From assembly GCF_030159895.1 (NCBI RefSeq), contig NZ_BSNI01000002.1, forward strand, positions 2,258,306-2,322,305: a stretch of DNA of 64,000 nt, read 5' to 3'. Numbering within the stretch: the stretch's first letter is position 1; each line of letters begins with the position of its first letter. The translations under genes were made by a program, and so were the position numbers. This stretch comes from Maritalea porphyrae. Its GTDB lineage: Bacteria; Pseudomonadota; Alphaproteobacteria; Rhizobiales; Devosiaceae. This document shows, piece by piece, positions 8,728 to 17,342 of this stretch. A model generated the notes under the pieces. That model saw nothing but the letters and a program-made list of their open reading frames with translations, had not been told where the DNA came from and made no database searches.

Positions 8728-10146
8728 TTAGAGCAACCCAAACGCCAGCCCTGCTAGCCACAAAAACGCAAAGAAACCAACGACATCGGTGACGGTCGTA
8801 ACAAATGCGGTCGAAGCAACAGCCGGATCAATATTCATGCGGTCCAGCGCGATTGGAATCAAAATGCCGGAAACCCCGGCAGCAAACATGTTGATCACCA
8901 TCGCAACGCCAATGACGCCGCCGAGCAAAGGACTTGCAAACCACACCGTTGCCACCAGGCCGATGATCAAGGCAAAGATCACACCGTTGAGGGCGCCCAC
9001 AAGCACCTCACGTGTAATAAGTCGTCGGATGTTGAACCGGTCAAGCTCTTTGGTCGAAAGGGCCCTCACCGTCACCGTCATGGCTTGTGTACCCGCATTC
9101 CCCCCCATCGACGCGACAATCGGCATCAAAACGGCAAGCGCAACCATTTGCGATATCGTCGCGTCAAACAAACCAATCACCATTGATGCCAGAACCGCAG
9201 TCACAAGGTTGACCATCAACCACGTGACACGGCTGCGCAACGCATCCCAAACATTATCTGATACTTCTTCATCACCAACACCAGCCAAACGCTTGATGTC
9301 CTCGTTTGCTTCTTCTTGGATCACATCAACAATGTCATCAATGGTGAGCACGCCAACCATCCGGTTGCTATCGTCAACCACCGCCAATTCAACCAAGTCA
9401 TAGCGCTCGAACAAACGAGCAGCTTCTTCTTGGTCTTCTTCGGCGGGCACATCGATCACATTGTTATTCATGATCGATTCAATGCGATCTGGTCGTTTCG
9501 CGCGCAACATACGGTCGAGCGCAAGCGTACCAAGCAAATTGTATGTAGGATCAACGACGTAGATTTGATAGAAATCGTCCGGCAAGTCTTCCGCTTCCCG
9601 CATATAGTCAATTGTTTGCCCTACGGTCCAAAAAGGCGGAATGGCGATGAAGTCGGTCTGCATACGCCGACCAGCGGTTTCATCGGGAAAGTCAAGGCTT
9701 CTGCGAAGCGCCAAACGCTCAAACGTTGGCAGAGCTGCTAGAATCTCGGCCTGGTCTGGGCCTGCAATATCTTCCAAAATATAGACAGCATCATCGCTGT
9801 CGAGTTCCTGCACACCGCGCGCAATATCCGCGTTGGGCAACTCGTCCATCAAATCAAGACGAATACCGTCATCAATCTCAGTTAGCGCTGAATAGTCAAA
9901 TTCATCGCCAAGCAACCGAATGAGACCCATTCGATCATTTGCAGACAAAACTTCCAACACATCACCAACGTCTGCCGCATGAAGCGGCATCATGAAGGCT
10001 TTGACCTCGTCAGAATCATCTGTCGCGATCAGATCAACAAGTTGATCAACCCAATCACGATTAATTTGATCATCTTCCTCACGGAGCGGCGGAATGTCGC
10101 CAAAACCATCATTTAATAGTGCTGTCTGAGACTGTTCTTGAACCAT
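8728..10146 (-). CDS. mgtE: Magnesium transporter MgtE
   Basis: This 472-residue channel has the usual order: a cytoplasmic N-terminal superhelical domain (about 40-140, with repeats such as LHAADVGDVLEVLSANDR), a CBS pair (about 145-270, containing DFYQIYVVDPTYNLLGTL and DLVELAVVDDSNRMVGVL), and five transmembrane helices. The pore signature PIVASMGGNAGTQAMTV is present. In characterised homologues the N and CBS domains sense cytosolic Mg2+ and close the pore. I place the start at the ATG 10144-10146 because CGGAGG lies 6 bases upstream; an upstream in-frame extension of 38 residues has no such site and no counterpart in the family. It is divergent from the bufferin operon. Confidence 0.95.
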   Translation of the reverse strand: MVQEQSQTALLNDGFGDIPPLREEDDQINRDWVDQLVDLIATDDSDEVKAFMMPLHAADVGDVLEVLSANDRMGLIRLLGDEFDYSALTEIDDGIRLDLMDELPNADIARGVQELDSDDAVYILEDIAGPDQAEILAALPTFERLALRRSLDFPDETAGRRMQTDFIAIPPFWTVGQTIDYMREAEDLPDDFYQIYVVDPTYNLLGTLALDRMLRAKRPDRIESIMNNNVIDVPAEEDQEEAARLFERYDLVELAVVDDSNRMVGVLTIDDIVDVIQEEANEDIKRLAGVGDEEVSDNVWDALRSRVTWLMVNLVTAVLASMVIGLFDATISQMVALAVLMPIVASMGGNAGTQAMTVTVRALSTKELDRFNIRRLITREVLVGALNGVIFALIIGLVATVWFASPLLGGVIGVAMVINMFAAGVSGILIPIALDRMNIDPAVASTAFVTTVTDVVGFFAFLWLAGLAFGLL

Positions 10147-10403
10147 GATCGCCTCCGCAAACGACTTTGTATCACCCACTCTAATTAGGGTGTAACTAAT
10201 TCGCGAAACGCTGGCTAGCCAATGTTTTACTTCATTGGCCGCAACGACATCTTTTTTCAAAATTTGTAGTCATCACGCGCCGCTCACATCGATTTGAGCA
10301 GCCGTTATTTTATCTCAGTGATGTTTTCAGCCAAAACATTAGGGCAGCCAAACAGAGCTGTTCGAAATTATTTTAAAACGTGAAAATTCCCTCGGAGGAT
10401 CAA
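10147..10403. promoter_or_regulatory. Divergent mgtE / bufA intergenic region
   Basis: About 257 bp. It contains an inverted repeat GCTCA-N8-TGAGC (10282-10299) and an A/T-rich stretch around 10366-10385 ending shortly before the bufA ribosome-binding site CGGAGG. No convincing -35/-10 pair or magnesium riboswitch could be identified by eye. The bufA promoter may use an alternative sigma factor, as reported for some bufferin operons. Confidence 0.35.
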
Positions 10404-10721
10404 ATGTCTAAGTCAAAAACTGCTACGGGTCTTGTTGTTGCGTCTGCAATGGCTGCTGCTATTTCAACTGCTGCTTCAGTTGCACCAGCACATGCTGAAG
10501 GCGCAATGGAAAAATGCTACGGCGTTTCAGTTGCCGGCAAAAATGATTGTGCAGCTGGCCCAGGCACAACATGTGCAGGCACTTCAAAAGTAGACTATCA
10601 AGGCAATGCATGGACACTGGTTCCTGCCGGTCTTTGCGAAAATGCTGATTTCTGGGCTAAAGTAATCCCAGGGGACCGCGCAGGTTCATTGGAAGCTTTG
10701 GACCGCGATATGGTTGGCTAA
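10404..10721 (+). CDS. bufA: Bufferin-type RiPP precursor (DUF2282), exported metal-binding peptide
   Basis: This 105-residue precursor has a signal peptide of about 31 residues ending APAHA. It is followed by the DUF2282 core with four cysteines in the usual pattern: [29 protein letters not shown] and GLCE. In studied bufferins the central cysteines are converted by the BufB/BufC enzymes to thiooxazole heterocycles, and the secreted peptide chelates copper. Here the chain runs on for about 24 residues after the last Cys, with acidic and basic residues ([13 protein letters not shown]), longer than I expect for the family. CGGAGG lies 6 bases before the ATG. The modifying enzymes follow after a GC-rich hairpin. 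Confidence 0.88.
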   Translation: MSKSKTATGLVVASAMAAAISTAASVAPAHAEGAMEKCYGVSVAGKNDCAAGPGTTCAGTSKVDYQGNAWTLVPAGLCENADFWAKVIPGDRAGSLEALDRDMVG

Positions 10722-10737
10722 GCCAAGACAACATGTT

Positions 10738-10755
10738 GGGCGGCTTCGGCCGCCC
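10738..10755 (+). promoter_or_regulatory. UUCG-capped hairpin between bufA and bufB
   Basis: GGGCGGC (10738-10744), loop TTCG, GCCGCCC (10749-10755): a perfect seven-pair GC stem with an extra-stable UUCG tetraloop, 17 bp after the bufA stop. No T run follows, so it is not a classical terminator. It may block 3' decay or act as a partial terminator, making the precursor mRNA more abundant than the enzyme mRNA. Confidence 0.6.
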
Positions 10756-10803
10756 CGCAACTTTGATTTCATCAACTATTCAAAAAGCTGGGCGGAGATG
10801 GAG

Positions 10804-11670
10804 ATGATTGGCAAATATCACGGCGTCGGCGTCGGCTTCAAACCTGAGCACTTCAAAGACATCGTTGAATCTCATCCCAATCTTGGCTTTTTCGAAGTCC
10901 ATGCCGAAAACTATATGGGCGATGGCGGCGTCCCTCACCGCATGCTTTCAGCGTTGCGCGAACGCTACCAACTCAGCGTTCACGGTGTTGGCCTTTCCCT
11001 TGGCACTATGGGCGAACTGGACCAAAAACACTTGCACCGCCTGAAAAACGTCGTGGACCGCTATCAACCCGCGCTCGTTTCCGAGCATCTTGCCTGGTCT
11101 AGCCACGACGAAGCGAAAAACCTTCTTTTCCTCAACGACTTGTTGCCTATTCCTTATACCCAGGAAACGCTCGACCGTGTCGTCGATCATGTTGACCAAA
11201 CACAAACAACCCTTGGGCGACAAATCCTTGTCGAAAATCCCTCAACTTACGTTGCGTTCTCTGACACACAAATGAGTGAAATTGACTTCATCAGCGAACT
11301 GCAAAAACGATCGGGTTGCGGGCTAATCCTTGACGTGAACAACGTCTACATTTCCGCAAATAATCAAAAAATGGATGCGTTTGAATATCTTGATGCTTTT
11401 CCAACACAGTCCGTTGGTGAAATTCATCTCGCAGGCCACGCAGAAGATGTCGATGATAGCGGCGATAAACTGCTCATTGATGCACACGACAGACAAATTG
11501 CACCCGATGTTTGGGACTTGTACCGGCATGTTATTCAAAAGACAGGCGAAATAACAACGCTCATCGAATGGGACAATGATGTGCCAGATTGGCCAACATT
11601 GTATCAGGAAGCCGCCGACGCGCAGTCGTTGATGGCCGAAATCGGGGCAAATACACATGCCGCTCAATAA
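10804..11670 (+). CDS. bufB: MNIO family RiPP-modifying enzyme BufB (DUF692)
   Basis: A multinuclear non-heme iron oxidase with a TIM-barrel fold. The metal-binding strands are visible in order: GVGVGFKPEH, FFEVHAENYM, LSVHGVGLSLG, LVSEHLAWS, ILVENPSTYVAF, LILDVNNVYISA, EIHLAGHAED, IDAHDRQI and TLIEWDNDVPDW, supplying the His, Asp, Asn and Glu ligands. With BufC it is expected to oxidise precursor cysteines. I chose the ATG at 10804, which has CGGAG 6 bases upstream; ATG 10798 and a longer in-frame extension back to 10714 are less likely. It overlaps bufC by 14 bp, indicating translational coupling. Confidence 0.92.
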   Translation: MIGKYHGVGVGFKPEHFKDIVESHPNLGFFEVHAENYMGDGGVPHRMLSALRERYQLSVHGVGLSLGTMGELDQKHLHRLKNVVDRYQPALVSEHLAWSSHDEAKNLLFLNDLLPIPYTQETLDRVVDHVDQTQTTLGRQILVENPSTYVAFSDTQMSEIDFISELQKRSGCGLILDVNNVYISANNQKMDAFEYLDAFPTQSVGEIHLAGHAEDVDDSGDKLLIDAHDRQIAPDVWDLYRHVIQKTGEITTLIEWDNDVPDWPTLYQEAADAQSLMAEIGANTHAAQ

Positions 11671-12445
11671 AATGCAGTTTTCGCAAACAGAATTCGCCAC
11701 CAATCTCTTCGATCCAGACGCCCCAGCGCCTGCTGGTGTTGTCGACCCCGCAGGCAACCCGGCGCCAAAGCGCTACTCAGTTTACAAAAACAATGTGGTG
11801 GTCAGCTATCTTGAAGCACTCGCAGCGGCCTACCCTGCCTGCAAGAATCTGGTTGGTGAGGAATTCTTCAACGCCATCGGACGTGCATACTTGCAGAAGA
11901 AGCCGCCAAACTCTCAGCTGATGATATTGTTTGGCGAAGGTTTCGCCAGCTTTGTTGCCGGATATGGGCCAGCGCAACAGATTCCGTTTCTACCGGATGT
12001 GGCGCGCGTTGAACGTGCTTGGCGATTGGCTTATCACAGCGCCGATATTGCACCAATTTCACGGGATAGATTGGGCAAACTGCCGCCCGAACAACTCGGC
12101 GACGCCAAACTAGTTTTTTTACCATCAGTCGCAATTATCACTTCGCCTTTTCCTGTACATGCGCTTTGGCAGGCAGCAATTTCTTTGCAGCCGCTGGATG
12201 CGATCGCCCCCGGGGCTGCCGAATCTGTCTTGATTGTGCGACCGACACTCGATGTGAATGTTCACAACATTGATGCGAGCTTTGGACCATCCATCCAAGC
12301 ATTGCTTGATGGCAACACACTTAATGAAGCCGCAGAAACTGGCATAACAAAGAATGAGAACTTTGATTTCTCTGCCATGTTGGCGCTTCTCATCCAATCA
12401 GGCGCAATCGCCGACATCAAGATAAATAATGAGGGGAACAAATAA
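11657..12445 (+). CDS. bufC: BufC, DUF2063 partner protein of the MNIO enzyme
   Basis: This 262-residue protein has an N-terminal DUF2063 domain (about 10-105: FATNLFDPDAPAPAG, RYSVYKNNVVVSYLEALAAA, YPACKNLVGEEFF, AYLQKKPPNS). A C-terminal region of about 130 residues may be the RRE-like part that presents the precursor peptide to BufB. The ARVERAWRLAYHSAD helix near residue 115 is typical of the family. No signal peptide is seen, so it should be cytoplasmic. It begins inside the end of bufB and its stop overlaps the start of the DoxX gene (TAATG), so the three genes are one transcription unit. Confidence 0.9.
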   Translation: MPLNKMQFSQTEFATNLFDPDAPAPAGVVDPAGNPAPKRYSVYKNNVVVSYLEALAAAYPACKNLVGEEFFNAIGRAYLQKKPPNSQLMILFGEGFASFVAGYGPAQQIPFLPDVARVERAWRLAYHSADIAPISRDRLGKLPPEQLGDAKLVFLPSVAIITSPFPVHALWQAAISLQPLDAIAPGAAESVLIVRPTLDVNVHNIDASFGPSIQALLDGNTLNEAAETGITKNENFDFSAMLALLIQSGAIADIKINNEGNK

Positions 12446-12924
12446 TGCTAGGAACCGTATTTGGACGCTTTGATCGTCTACACATGTTTGGAATGCCCGG
12501 CGCGATTATTGCTTCGGCAGTGCTCTTATGGGTGCGTTTTTTTCTCGGCATGCCTTATTGGAACTCGGGCTGGACGAAATGGTCTCAGTTTCCATTCAGC
12601 ACGAATTCCTCAGCCAAATACCTATTCGCTGAAGAATATCGGCTGAACATTTTTGGTGCGCAAATTCCTTTTCCCGCACCAGATGTCATGGCCCACCTTG
12701 CGGGCCTAGGGGAAGTTATCCTGCCCGTCTTTCTAATCGCTGGCCTATTCTCACGATTTGCTGCACTTGGCCTATTGGGCATGACCGCTGTCATTCAGCT
12801 CGTTTACCCCGGCGCTTGGATGATTCATGGTAGCTGGGCGCTTGCTGCTATTTGTATTATCGTGGCCGGTCCCGGCATGTTCTCGCTGGACGAAGGCGTG
12901 CGCCGCGTCCTGAAACTAAAATAG
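12445..12924 (+). CDS. DoxX family membrane protein of the bufferin operon
   Basis: This 159-residue protein has four predicted membrane helices (around 15-35, 78-95, 97-115 and 125-145), with the family's FLGMPYWNSGWTKW and HLAGLGEVILPVFLIAG segments. DoxX-like proteins commonly accompany DUF2282-DUF692-DUF2063 clusters; a role in redox or quinone chemistry at the membrane, or in metal stress, has been suggested but is not settled. The start codon overlaps the bufC stop. A GC-rich hairpin follows the stop codon. Confidence 0.88.
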   Translation: MLGTVFGRFDRLHMFGMPGAIIASAVLLWVRFFLGMPYWNSGWTKWSQFPFSTNSSAKYLFAEEYRLNIFGAQIPFPAPDVMAHLAGLGEVILPVFLIAGLFSRFAALGLLGMTAVIQLVYPGAWMIHGSWALAAICIIVAGPGMFSLDEGVRRVLKLK

Positions 12925-12933
12925 TTGCCCTTT

Positions 12934-12960
12934 GGCCACGCTGTTTGCGTGGCCTTCCCC
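12934..12960 (+). terminator. Probable terminator of the bufferin operon
   Basis: GGCCACGC (12934-12941), loop TGTTT, GCGTGGCC (12947-12954), then TTCCCCTTTAT. The eight-pair stem is strong but the T tract is interrupted by C, so termination may be partial. Confidence 0.6.
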
Positions 12961-13056
12961 TTTATCTCTCGCACTTGCCACAATTGCGCCTTGAAGTCGC
13001 GTAAACGACTACTCATGCGCAAATCAGAGCAATGGGAACCCAACGGGGCAAGGCAG

Positions 13057-13593
13057 ATGAACAAGACAGTATTAGCTATTATCGCAGCAGTCATCGTAAT
13101 TGGTGGCGGCTACTACATTTACGATAGCGGTCAAAAAGCAGAACAAGCACGCATTGAAGCAGAGGCAACGGCCAAAGCAGAAAAAGAAGCAGCCGAGAAA
13201 GCTGCTGCAGAAGCAAAAGCCGCCGAAGAGAAAGCACAGGCTGAAGCTGCTGCAAAAGCTGAAGCAGAAGCCAAAGCAACGGCAGAGGCTGAAGCGAAGG
13301 CAAAAGCCGAGGCTGACCTAGCCAAAGCCGCTGAAGAAGCAGCCAAACAGGCGGCGGAAGATGCAGCAAAGGCGGCAGAGGACGCTGCTAACGCGGTGCA
13401 AGAAGAAGTGTCCGAAACGGTCGATGCCGTCCAAGAAGCTCTATCGGTTGAATCATTGACCAAAGCTGTTGACGATTCCAACCTTGGCGATGTCGAAAAA
13501 TCATTGCTCAAAGCTGCAATCCAAGCGGCTGGTGAAAACCAAGAGGCGCTCAAAGCAATTTGGGACGATTTCACAGCCAAAACGGCTGAATAA
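13057..13593 (+). CDS. Membrane-anchored Ala/Glu/Lys-rich coiled-coil protein (TolA-stalk-like)
   Basis: This 178-residue protein has one N-terminal membrane helix (VLAIIAAVIVIGGGYYIY), then about 100 residues composed almost wholly of Ala, Glu and Lys with a few Gln, Asp and Arg. That composition is expected to form a long straight helix like the TolA stalk. A C-terminal polar helical part of about 45 residues (from SVESLTKAVDD) is less repetitive. No TolA C-terminal domain is present, so true TolA function is unlikely. The start at 13057 puts the membrane helix at residue 4; upstream in-frame codons lack support. It lies 130 bp after the bufferin operon and converges with rfbD, with only 2 bp between stop codons. 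Confidence 0.7.
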   Translation: MNKTVLAIIAAVIVIGGGYYIYDSGQKAEQARIEAEATAKAEKEAAEKAAAEAKAAEEKAQAEAAAKAEAEAKATAEAEAKAKAEADLAKAAEEAAKQAAEDAAKAAEDAANAVQEEVSETVDAVQEALSVESLTKAVDDSNLGDVEKSLLKAAIQAAGENQEALKAIWDDFTAKTAE

Positions 13594-13595
13594 TT

Positions 13596-14516
13596 CTAGC
13601 GACTCAATGCCATCGCCGGGTTCTTTCGGCGATGGCTATTTTTGATGATTTCACTAACGCTCAAGCGCACGTCTATATCTAAGTGCGCAACGTCACGTCC
13701 AAAAACGGCCTCAAATTTCGAACAGTCCATCGCCGCGTTTTTTGGCCGAACTGCTCTTGATGGAAACTGTGATGTATCGATTTCTGTTACTGAACAGATG
13801 GGGCCACCTTGAGCAGCGCTTTGTTCAAACACAACTTTCGCAAAGTCAGCCCAACTCATCGTTTCCGGGCCAGCAAAGTGGTAAACTCCAAACGAGTCAA
13901 ATTCAGGTTCAACAATCAACTTGGCAACGGCAATAATTGCCTTTGCGATCTCATATGCGCTGGTTGGGTTGCCAAACTGGTCACTTACCACACCAACTAT
14001 ATTTTTTTCTTTCGCAATGCGGAGCATAGTTTTGACGAAGTTTTGCCCAAATACGCTGAATAGCCAAGCAGTGCGTAAAATAATGTGTTCAGGATTGGCA
14101 CCAGCAACAAACCTCTCCCCGGCTAGCTTCGTGCGACCATAGGCTGTTTTAGGGCTTGGCACGTCAGTTTCGCTATACGCCCCATCCTTGGTGCCGTCAA
14201 AAACATAGTCGGTAGAAATGTGTATAATCGGCGCATCACATTTTTTTGCAGCAGCCGCGACCGCTCCAGCGCCAACAGCGTTAATCGCGAAGGCCAAGTC
14301 CTCTTCGTCTTCTGCCAAATCAACGGCGGTATAAGCTGCTGCAGAAACCACAATATCGGGCGAATAGCGGCAGATTTGATCTTCGACGGAAGATGTCTCC
14401 AATAGGTCAAAGTCCGGCCGATGCAAAAAAACGATATCCAAATTTGGTTGATCGTTAGCAACCTGCGCCAAACAACGCGCGACTTGTCCCGAATGTCCCG
14501 TGACTAGAATTCTCAT
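13596..14516 (-). CDS. rfbD: dTDP-4-dehydrorhamnose reductase
   Basis: A 306-residue short-chain reductase that makes dTDP-L-rhamnose, the last step of the pathway. It has an N-terminal NAD(P)-binding [10 protein letters not shown], the segment [17 protein letters not shown] near 104, and the catalytic YGRTKLAGE (Tyr-x-x-x-Lys) near 132. The ATG at 14514-14516 overlaps the rfbB stop by 4 bp (ATGA). The last 12 or so residues are basic ([12 protein letters not shown]) and are encoded across the opposing gene's terminator hairpin, so the 3' end may be a read-through extension. It is last in the order rfbA-rfbC-rfbB-rfbD. Confidence 0.95.
   Translation of the reverse strand: MRILVTGHSGQVARCLAQVANDQPNLDIVFLHRPDFDLLETSSVEDQICRYSPDIVVSAAAYTAVDLAEDEEDLAFAINAVGAGAVAAAAKKCDAPIIHISTDYVFDGTKDGAYSETDVPSPKTAYGRTKLAGERFVAGANPEHIILRTAWLFSVFGQNFVKTMLRIAKEKNIVGVVSDQFGNPTSAYEIAKAIIAVAKLIVEPEFDSFGVYHFAGPETMSWADFAKVVFEQSAAQGGPICSVTEIDTSQFPSRAVRPKNAAMDCSKFEAVFGRDVAHLDIDVRLSVSEIIKNSHRRKNPAMALSR
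13609..13645 (+). terminator. Intrinsic terminator of the coiled-coil gene, inside the 3' end of rfbD
   Basis: GCCATCGCC (13609-13617) pairs perfectly with GGCGATGGC (13628-13636) and is followed by TATTTTTG. It starts 15 bp after the plus-strand stop codon but lies wholly within the last codons of rfbD on the other strand. Confidence 0.8.
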
Positions 14517-15601
14517 GATGCTGCATTCGAAGCCGTGGCTGCGCCCAGCCTTTCACCAGCATATTTGGCCTCTCGAATAGGCTTCCACCACCAATCATTG
14601 TCCAAATACCAATCAATGGTTCGCAATAGCCCAGACTCAAATGTCTCCTGAGCAACCCAGCCCAGTTCACGTTCGATCTTACTGCAATCAATTGCATATC
14701 GACGATCATGCCCCGGCCGATTGCCCACAAAAACAATCTTATCAGCATATTTGCCCTCTCGCTTGGGGCGCCTTTGATCCAATTGAGAACAGATCGTTTC
14801 TACCACTTGTAGGTTTGTGCGTTCGGCGTTGCCGCCAATATTGTAGCTCTCGCCGACTACGCCTCGCATCACGACGGCTTCAAGCGCGCGCGCATGGTCT
14901 TCCACATGCAGCCAATCGCGCACATTTTCACCCTTACCATAGATGGGCAATTCCTTGCCATCCAATGCGTTGAGGATAACGAGCGGGATTAACTTCTCTG
15001 GAAAATGGTAGGGGCCGTAATTGTTTGAGCAATTGGACAGTACAACAGGCAACCCATAGGTCTCATGCCACGCACGTACAAAGTGATCTGATGCCGCCTT
15101 TGACGCCGAATAGGGCGATGACGGTGCGTAGGCCGCTTCTTCAGTAAATGAACCTCGTTCAAATGGCAGATCCCCAAATACTTCATCAGTCGATATATGA
15201 TGAAACCGAAATGCTTGTTGCTGTGCTACGGGCAGGCCCCGCCAGTACTCCAATGTCGCTTGTAGCAGATGGAAAGTGCCCACCACATTCGTCTGCACGA
15301 ATGTCTCAGGGCCATCAATGCTTCGATCCACATGGCTTTCAGCCGCCAAATGCATCACCGCATCTACTTTGTGCAATCTAAGCAATCTTGAAATTGAATG
15401 GGTGTCGCAAATATCGACTTTGGCGTGCGTGTAGTTTGAACTATTCTCTACACTTTTCAGAGAATTGAGGTTTCCTGCATAAGTCAACTTATCTACATTC
15501 ACCACATTTGTGTTTGGACGGGAAACAAGCAAACGACATACAGCGGAACCAATAAAACCTGCGCCGCCAGTGACCAAAATTGTTTTGTGCGCTTTAGCCA
15601 C
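14513..15601 (-). CDS. rfbB: dTDP-glucose 4,6-dehydratase
   Basis: A 362-residue extended short-chain dehydrogenase with NAD-binding [11 protein letters not shown] at residues 11-21, the catalytic STDEVFGD segment, and YSASKAASD (Tyr-x-x-x-Lys) near 165. It converts dTDP-glucose to dTDP-4-keto-6-deoxyglucose, the second step of dTDP-L-rhamnose synthesis. I take the GTG at 15599-15601 as start because a GGGGGG tract lies just before it and the sequence then begins [13 protein letters not shown]. The in-frame ATG at 15667 would overlap rfbC by 56 bp and add residues without family match. Confidence 0.95.
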   Translation of the reverse strand: MAKAHKTILVTGGAGFIGSAVCRLLVSRPNTNVVNVDKLTYAGNLNSLKSVENSSNYTHAKVDICDTHSISRLLRLHKVDAVMHLAAESHVDRSIDGPETFVQTNVVGTFHLLQATLEYWRGLPVAQQQAFRFHHISTDEVFGDLPFERGSFTEEAAYAPSSPYSASKAASDHFVRAWHETYGLPVVLSNCSNNYGPYHFPEKLIPLVILNALDGKELPIYGKGENVRDWLHVEDHARALEAVVMRGVVGESYNIGGNAERTNLQVVETICSQLDQRRPKREGKYADKIVFVGNRPGHDRRYAIDCSKIERELGWVAQETFESGLLRTIDWYLDNDWWWKPIREAKYAGERLGAATASNAAS

Positions 15602-15611
15602 ATTCCCCCCC

Positions 15612-16160
15612 TTATTCCAAGTCGCTGTCTTCCAGAGACGGCGCCGAGGCATCCTTTGCAGAAACAATCATCCGTCTTGCACCAATTGGCCAATTCACAC
15701 CGATCTGCGGGTCGTCAAAACGAATTGAGCGCTCATGTTCCCTTGAATAGAAATCGCTAACTTTGTAAGCCACAATGGTATTTGCTTCCAATGTAACAAA
15801 ACCATGCGCGTATCCTTCTGGGACTAGAATTTGGTTCCATTTCTTCTCAGAAATCTCCAGTCCAACCCATTCGCCAAACGTCTTTGAACCGCGTCGAATA
15901 TCAACTGCGACATCGAAAATGCGCCCCTTTATGACGCGCACGAGTTTGTACTGCGCTTTGGGCGATTTCTGAAAATGTAAGCCGCGCATTGTACCAACAG
16001 CAGTTGAGAATGATTGATTGTCTTGCACAAATTCAGTTTCAATGCCGGCGTCAAGCAAACCATTACGATTGTAAGTCTCGGAGAAAAAACCGCGCTCATC
16101 CTCAAACCTGTTTGGGAAAATTTCATATACGCCATCTAGGCCCAGCGAACTAACCTGCAT
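15612..16160 (-). CDS. rfbC: dTDP-4-dehydrorhamnose 3,5-epimerase
   Basis: A 182-residue cupin-fold epimerase. Diagnostic segments are [45 protein letters not shown] (with the catalytic His) and [12 protein letters not shown] (with the His/Tyr region). It carries out the third step to dTDP-L-rhamnose. The start ATG at 16158-16160 lies inside the end of rfbA (11-bp overlap), with GAGAAGG upstream, and gives the normal family length. A longer in-frame version starting at 16220 would overlap rfbA by about 70 bp and is unlikely. Confidence 0.95.
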   Translation of the reverse strand: MQVSSLGLDGVYEIFPNRFEDERGFFSETYNRNGLLDAGIETEFVQDNQSFSTAVGTMRGLHFQKSPKAQYKLVRVIKGRIFDVAVDIRRGSKTFGEWVGLEISEKKWNQILVPEGYAHGFVTLEANTIVAYKVSDFYSREHERSIRFDDPQIGVNWPIGARRMIVSAKDASAPSLEDSDLE

Positions 16161-17040
16161 ATGCACTAGCCTTCTCAGCAACACAGCGACGCAGATATTT
16201 TGCGTATTCAGTTTTGCCAAGCATATCCGCGCGTCTTAAAACGGTGCTCTCGTCAACCCAGCCTTTGTCGAACGCAATTTCTTCGGGACAAGCAATTTTA
16301 AATCCTTGTCGATGCTCAATCGTCCTTACAAATGCACTTGCTTCATGCAAACTTGCATGCGTTCCCGTATCCAACCAAGCAAATCCACGTCCTAGCTGTT
16401 GAACGCTGAGCTTTCCGCGCTTCAGATATGAATTATTGACATCTGTGATTTCCAGCTCACCCCGTGCGGAAGGCTTGATTGACTTTGCTATGTCAACAAT
16501 ATCATTGTCGTAGAAATATAGCCCCGTCACAGCCCAACTCGACTTTGGCTGCGTTGGTTTTTCCTCAATCGAATGCGCATTTCCTGTATTCTTATCGAAC
16601 TGCACCACGCCATATCGCTCAGGATCTTCAACATGAAAGGCGAAAACGGATGCACCTTCATTATTCTTGAGCGCATTTGCGCAAATTTGGGGCAACCCGA
16701 CGCCGAAGAAGATATTGTCACCCAAAATCATCGCAACGCTGTCAGTTCCGATGAATTCTTCGCCAATTATGAACGCCTCTGCGAGGCCATTCGGACGAGC
16801 TTGTTCAGCATAATGCAGTCGCAAGCCAAACTCCTCTCCAGAGCCAAATAGCGCTTCAAACTGCGGAAGGTCGCGCGGTGTCGATATGATCAAGATATCG
16901 CGAATACCGGCAAGCATCAAAGTGCTTAGCGGGTAATAAATCATAGGTTTGTCATACACAGGAAGCAATTGCTTACAAACGGCCAATGTAAGCGGATACA
17001 TACGTGCACCCTGCCCACCGGCCAGTATTATGCCCTTCAT
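16150..17040 (-). CDS. rfbA: Glucose-1-phosphate thymidylyltransferase
   Basis: A 296-residue nucleotidyltransferase, the first step of dTDP-L-rhamnose synthesis (glucose-1-phosphate plus dTTP). The signature [13 protein letters not shown] lies at residues 6-18, followed by [20 protein letters not shown], the metal-binding ILGDNIFFG near 107, and [20 protein letters not shown]. The start at 17040 follows GGGGA by 7 bases; an in-frame upstream extension to 17103 has no support. It is the first gene of the rfbA-C-B-D operon. No clear promoter was recognised upstream. Confidence 0.96.
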   Translation of the reverse strand: MKGIILAGGQGARMYPLTLAVCKQLLPVYDKPMIYYPLSTLMLAGIRDILIISTPRDLPQFEALFGSGEEFGLRLHYAEQARPNGLAEAFIIGEEFIGTDSVAMILGDNIFFGVGLPQICANALKNNEGASVFAFHVEDPERYGVVQFDKNTGNAHSIEEKPTQPKSSWAVTGLYFYDNDIVDIAKSIKPSARGELEITDVNNSYLKRGKLSVQQLGRGFAWLDTGTHASLHEASAFVRTIEHRQGFKIACPEEIAFDKGWVDESTVLRRADMLGKTEYAKYLRRCVAEKASAYAG

Positions 17041-17342
17041 GGCAATCCCCAAAGTATCAAATAAATATGCGCTGAGTTTGAGGCAACTCGAAGAAATGTG
17101 CAAGCTCGAAGCGAAACACGCAAAACTTGCGGTTTGCGAAGTGCGTCATACGCCCGCCAATTTGCTTTCTCGAATTGACATACCCTACATTCAAACCATA
17201 AACATATTCATCTTCTGGAATCCGTATTTCACTGATGGCCGGAATTTGGGCATTTAACGCCTTTATACCTTGAAAAACAAACTGGTGTTGCGGCTCTAAC
17301 TAGTCGCACGCATAAGAAAAATATTTGAATTAGGAACTATTT
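17041..17342. promoter_or_regulatory. Divergent rfbA / RTX protease intergenic region
   Basis: About 300 bp, A/T-richer than its flanks. An AGGAAC ribosome-binding site lies 7 bases before the protease ATG. A TTGAAA at about 17270 could be a -35 element but no good -10 follows at the right distance. I see no gene, repeat or clear operator here. Confidence 0.3.

Noticed and set aside
10147-10260. Magnesium riboswitch or longer MgtE N-terminus
   Set aside because: No recognisable M-box elements; the upstream in-frame residues do not fit MgtE and the strong CGGAGG site favours the ATG at 10146.
13091-13580. Long minus-strand frames rich in Leu, Ala and Ser opposite the coiled-coil gene
   Set aside because: They mirror the Ala/Glu/Lys codons of the real gene; low-complexity artefact.
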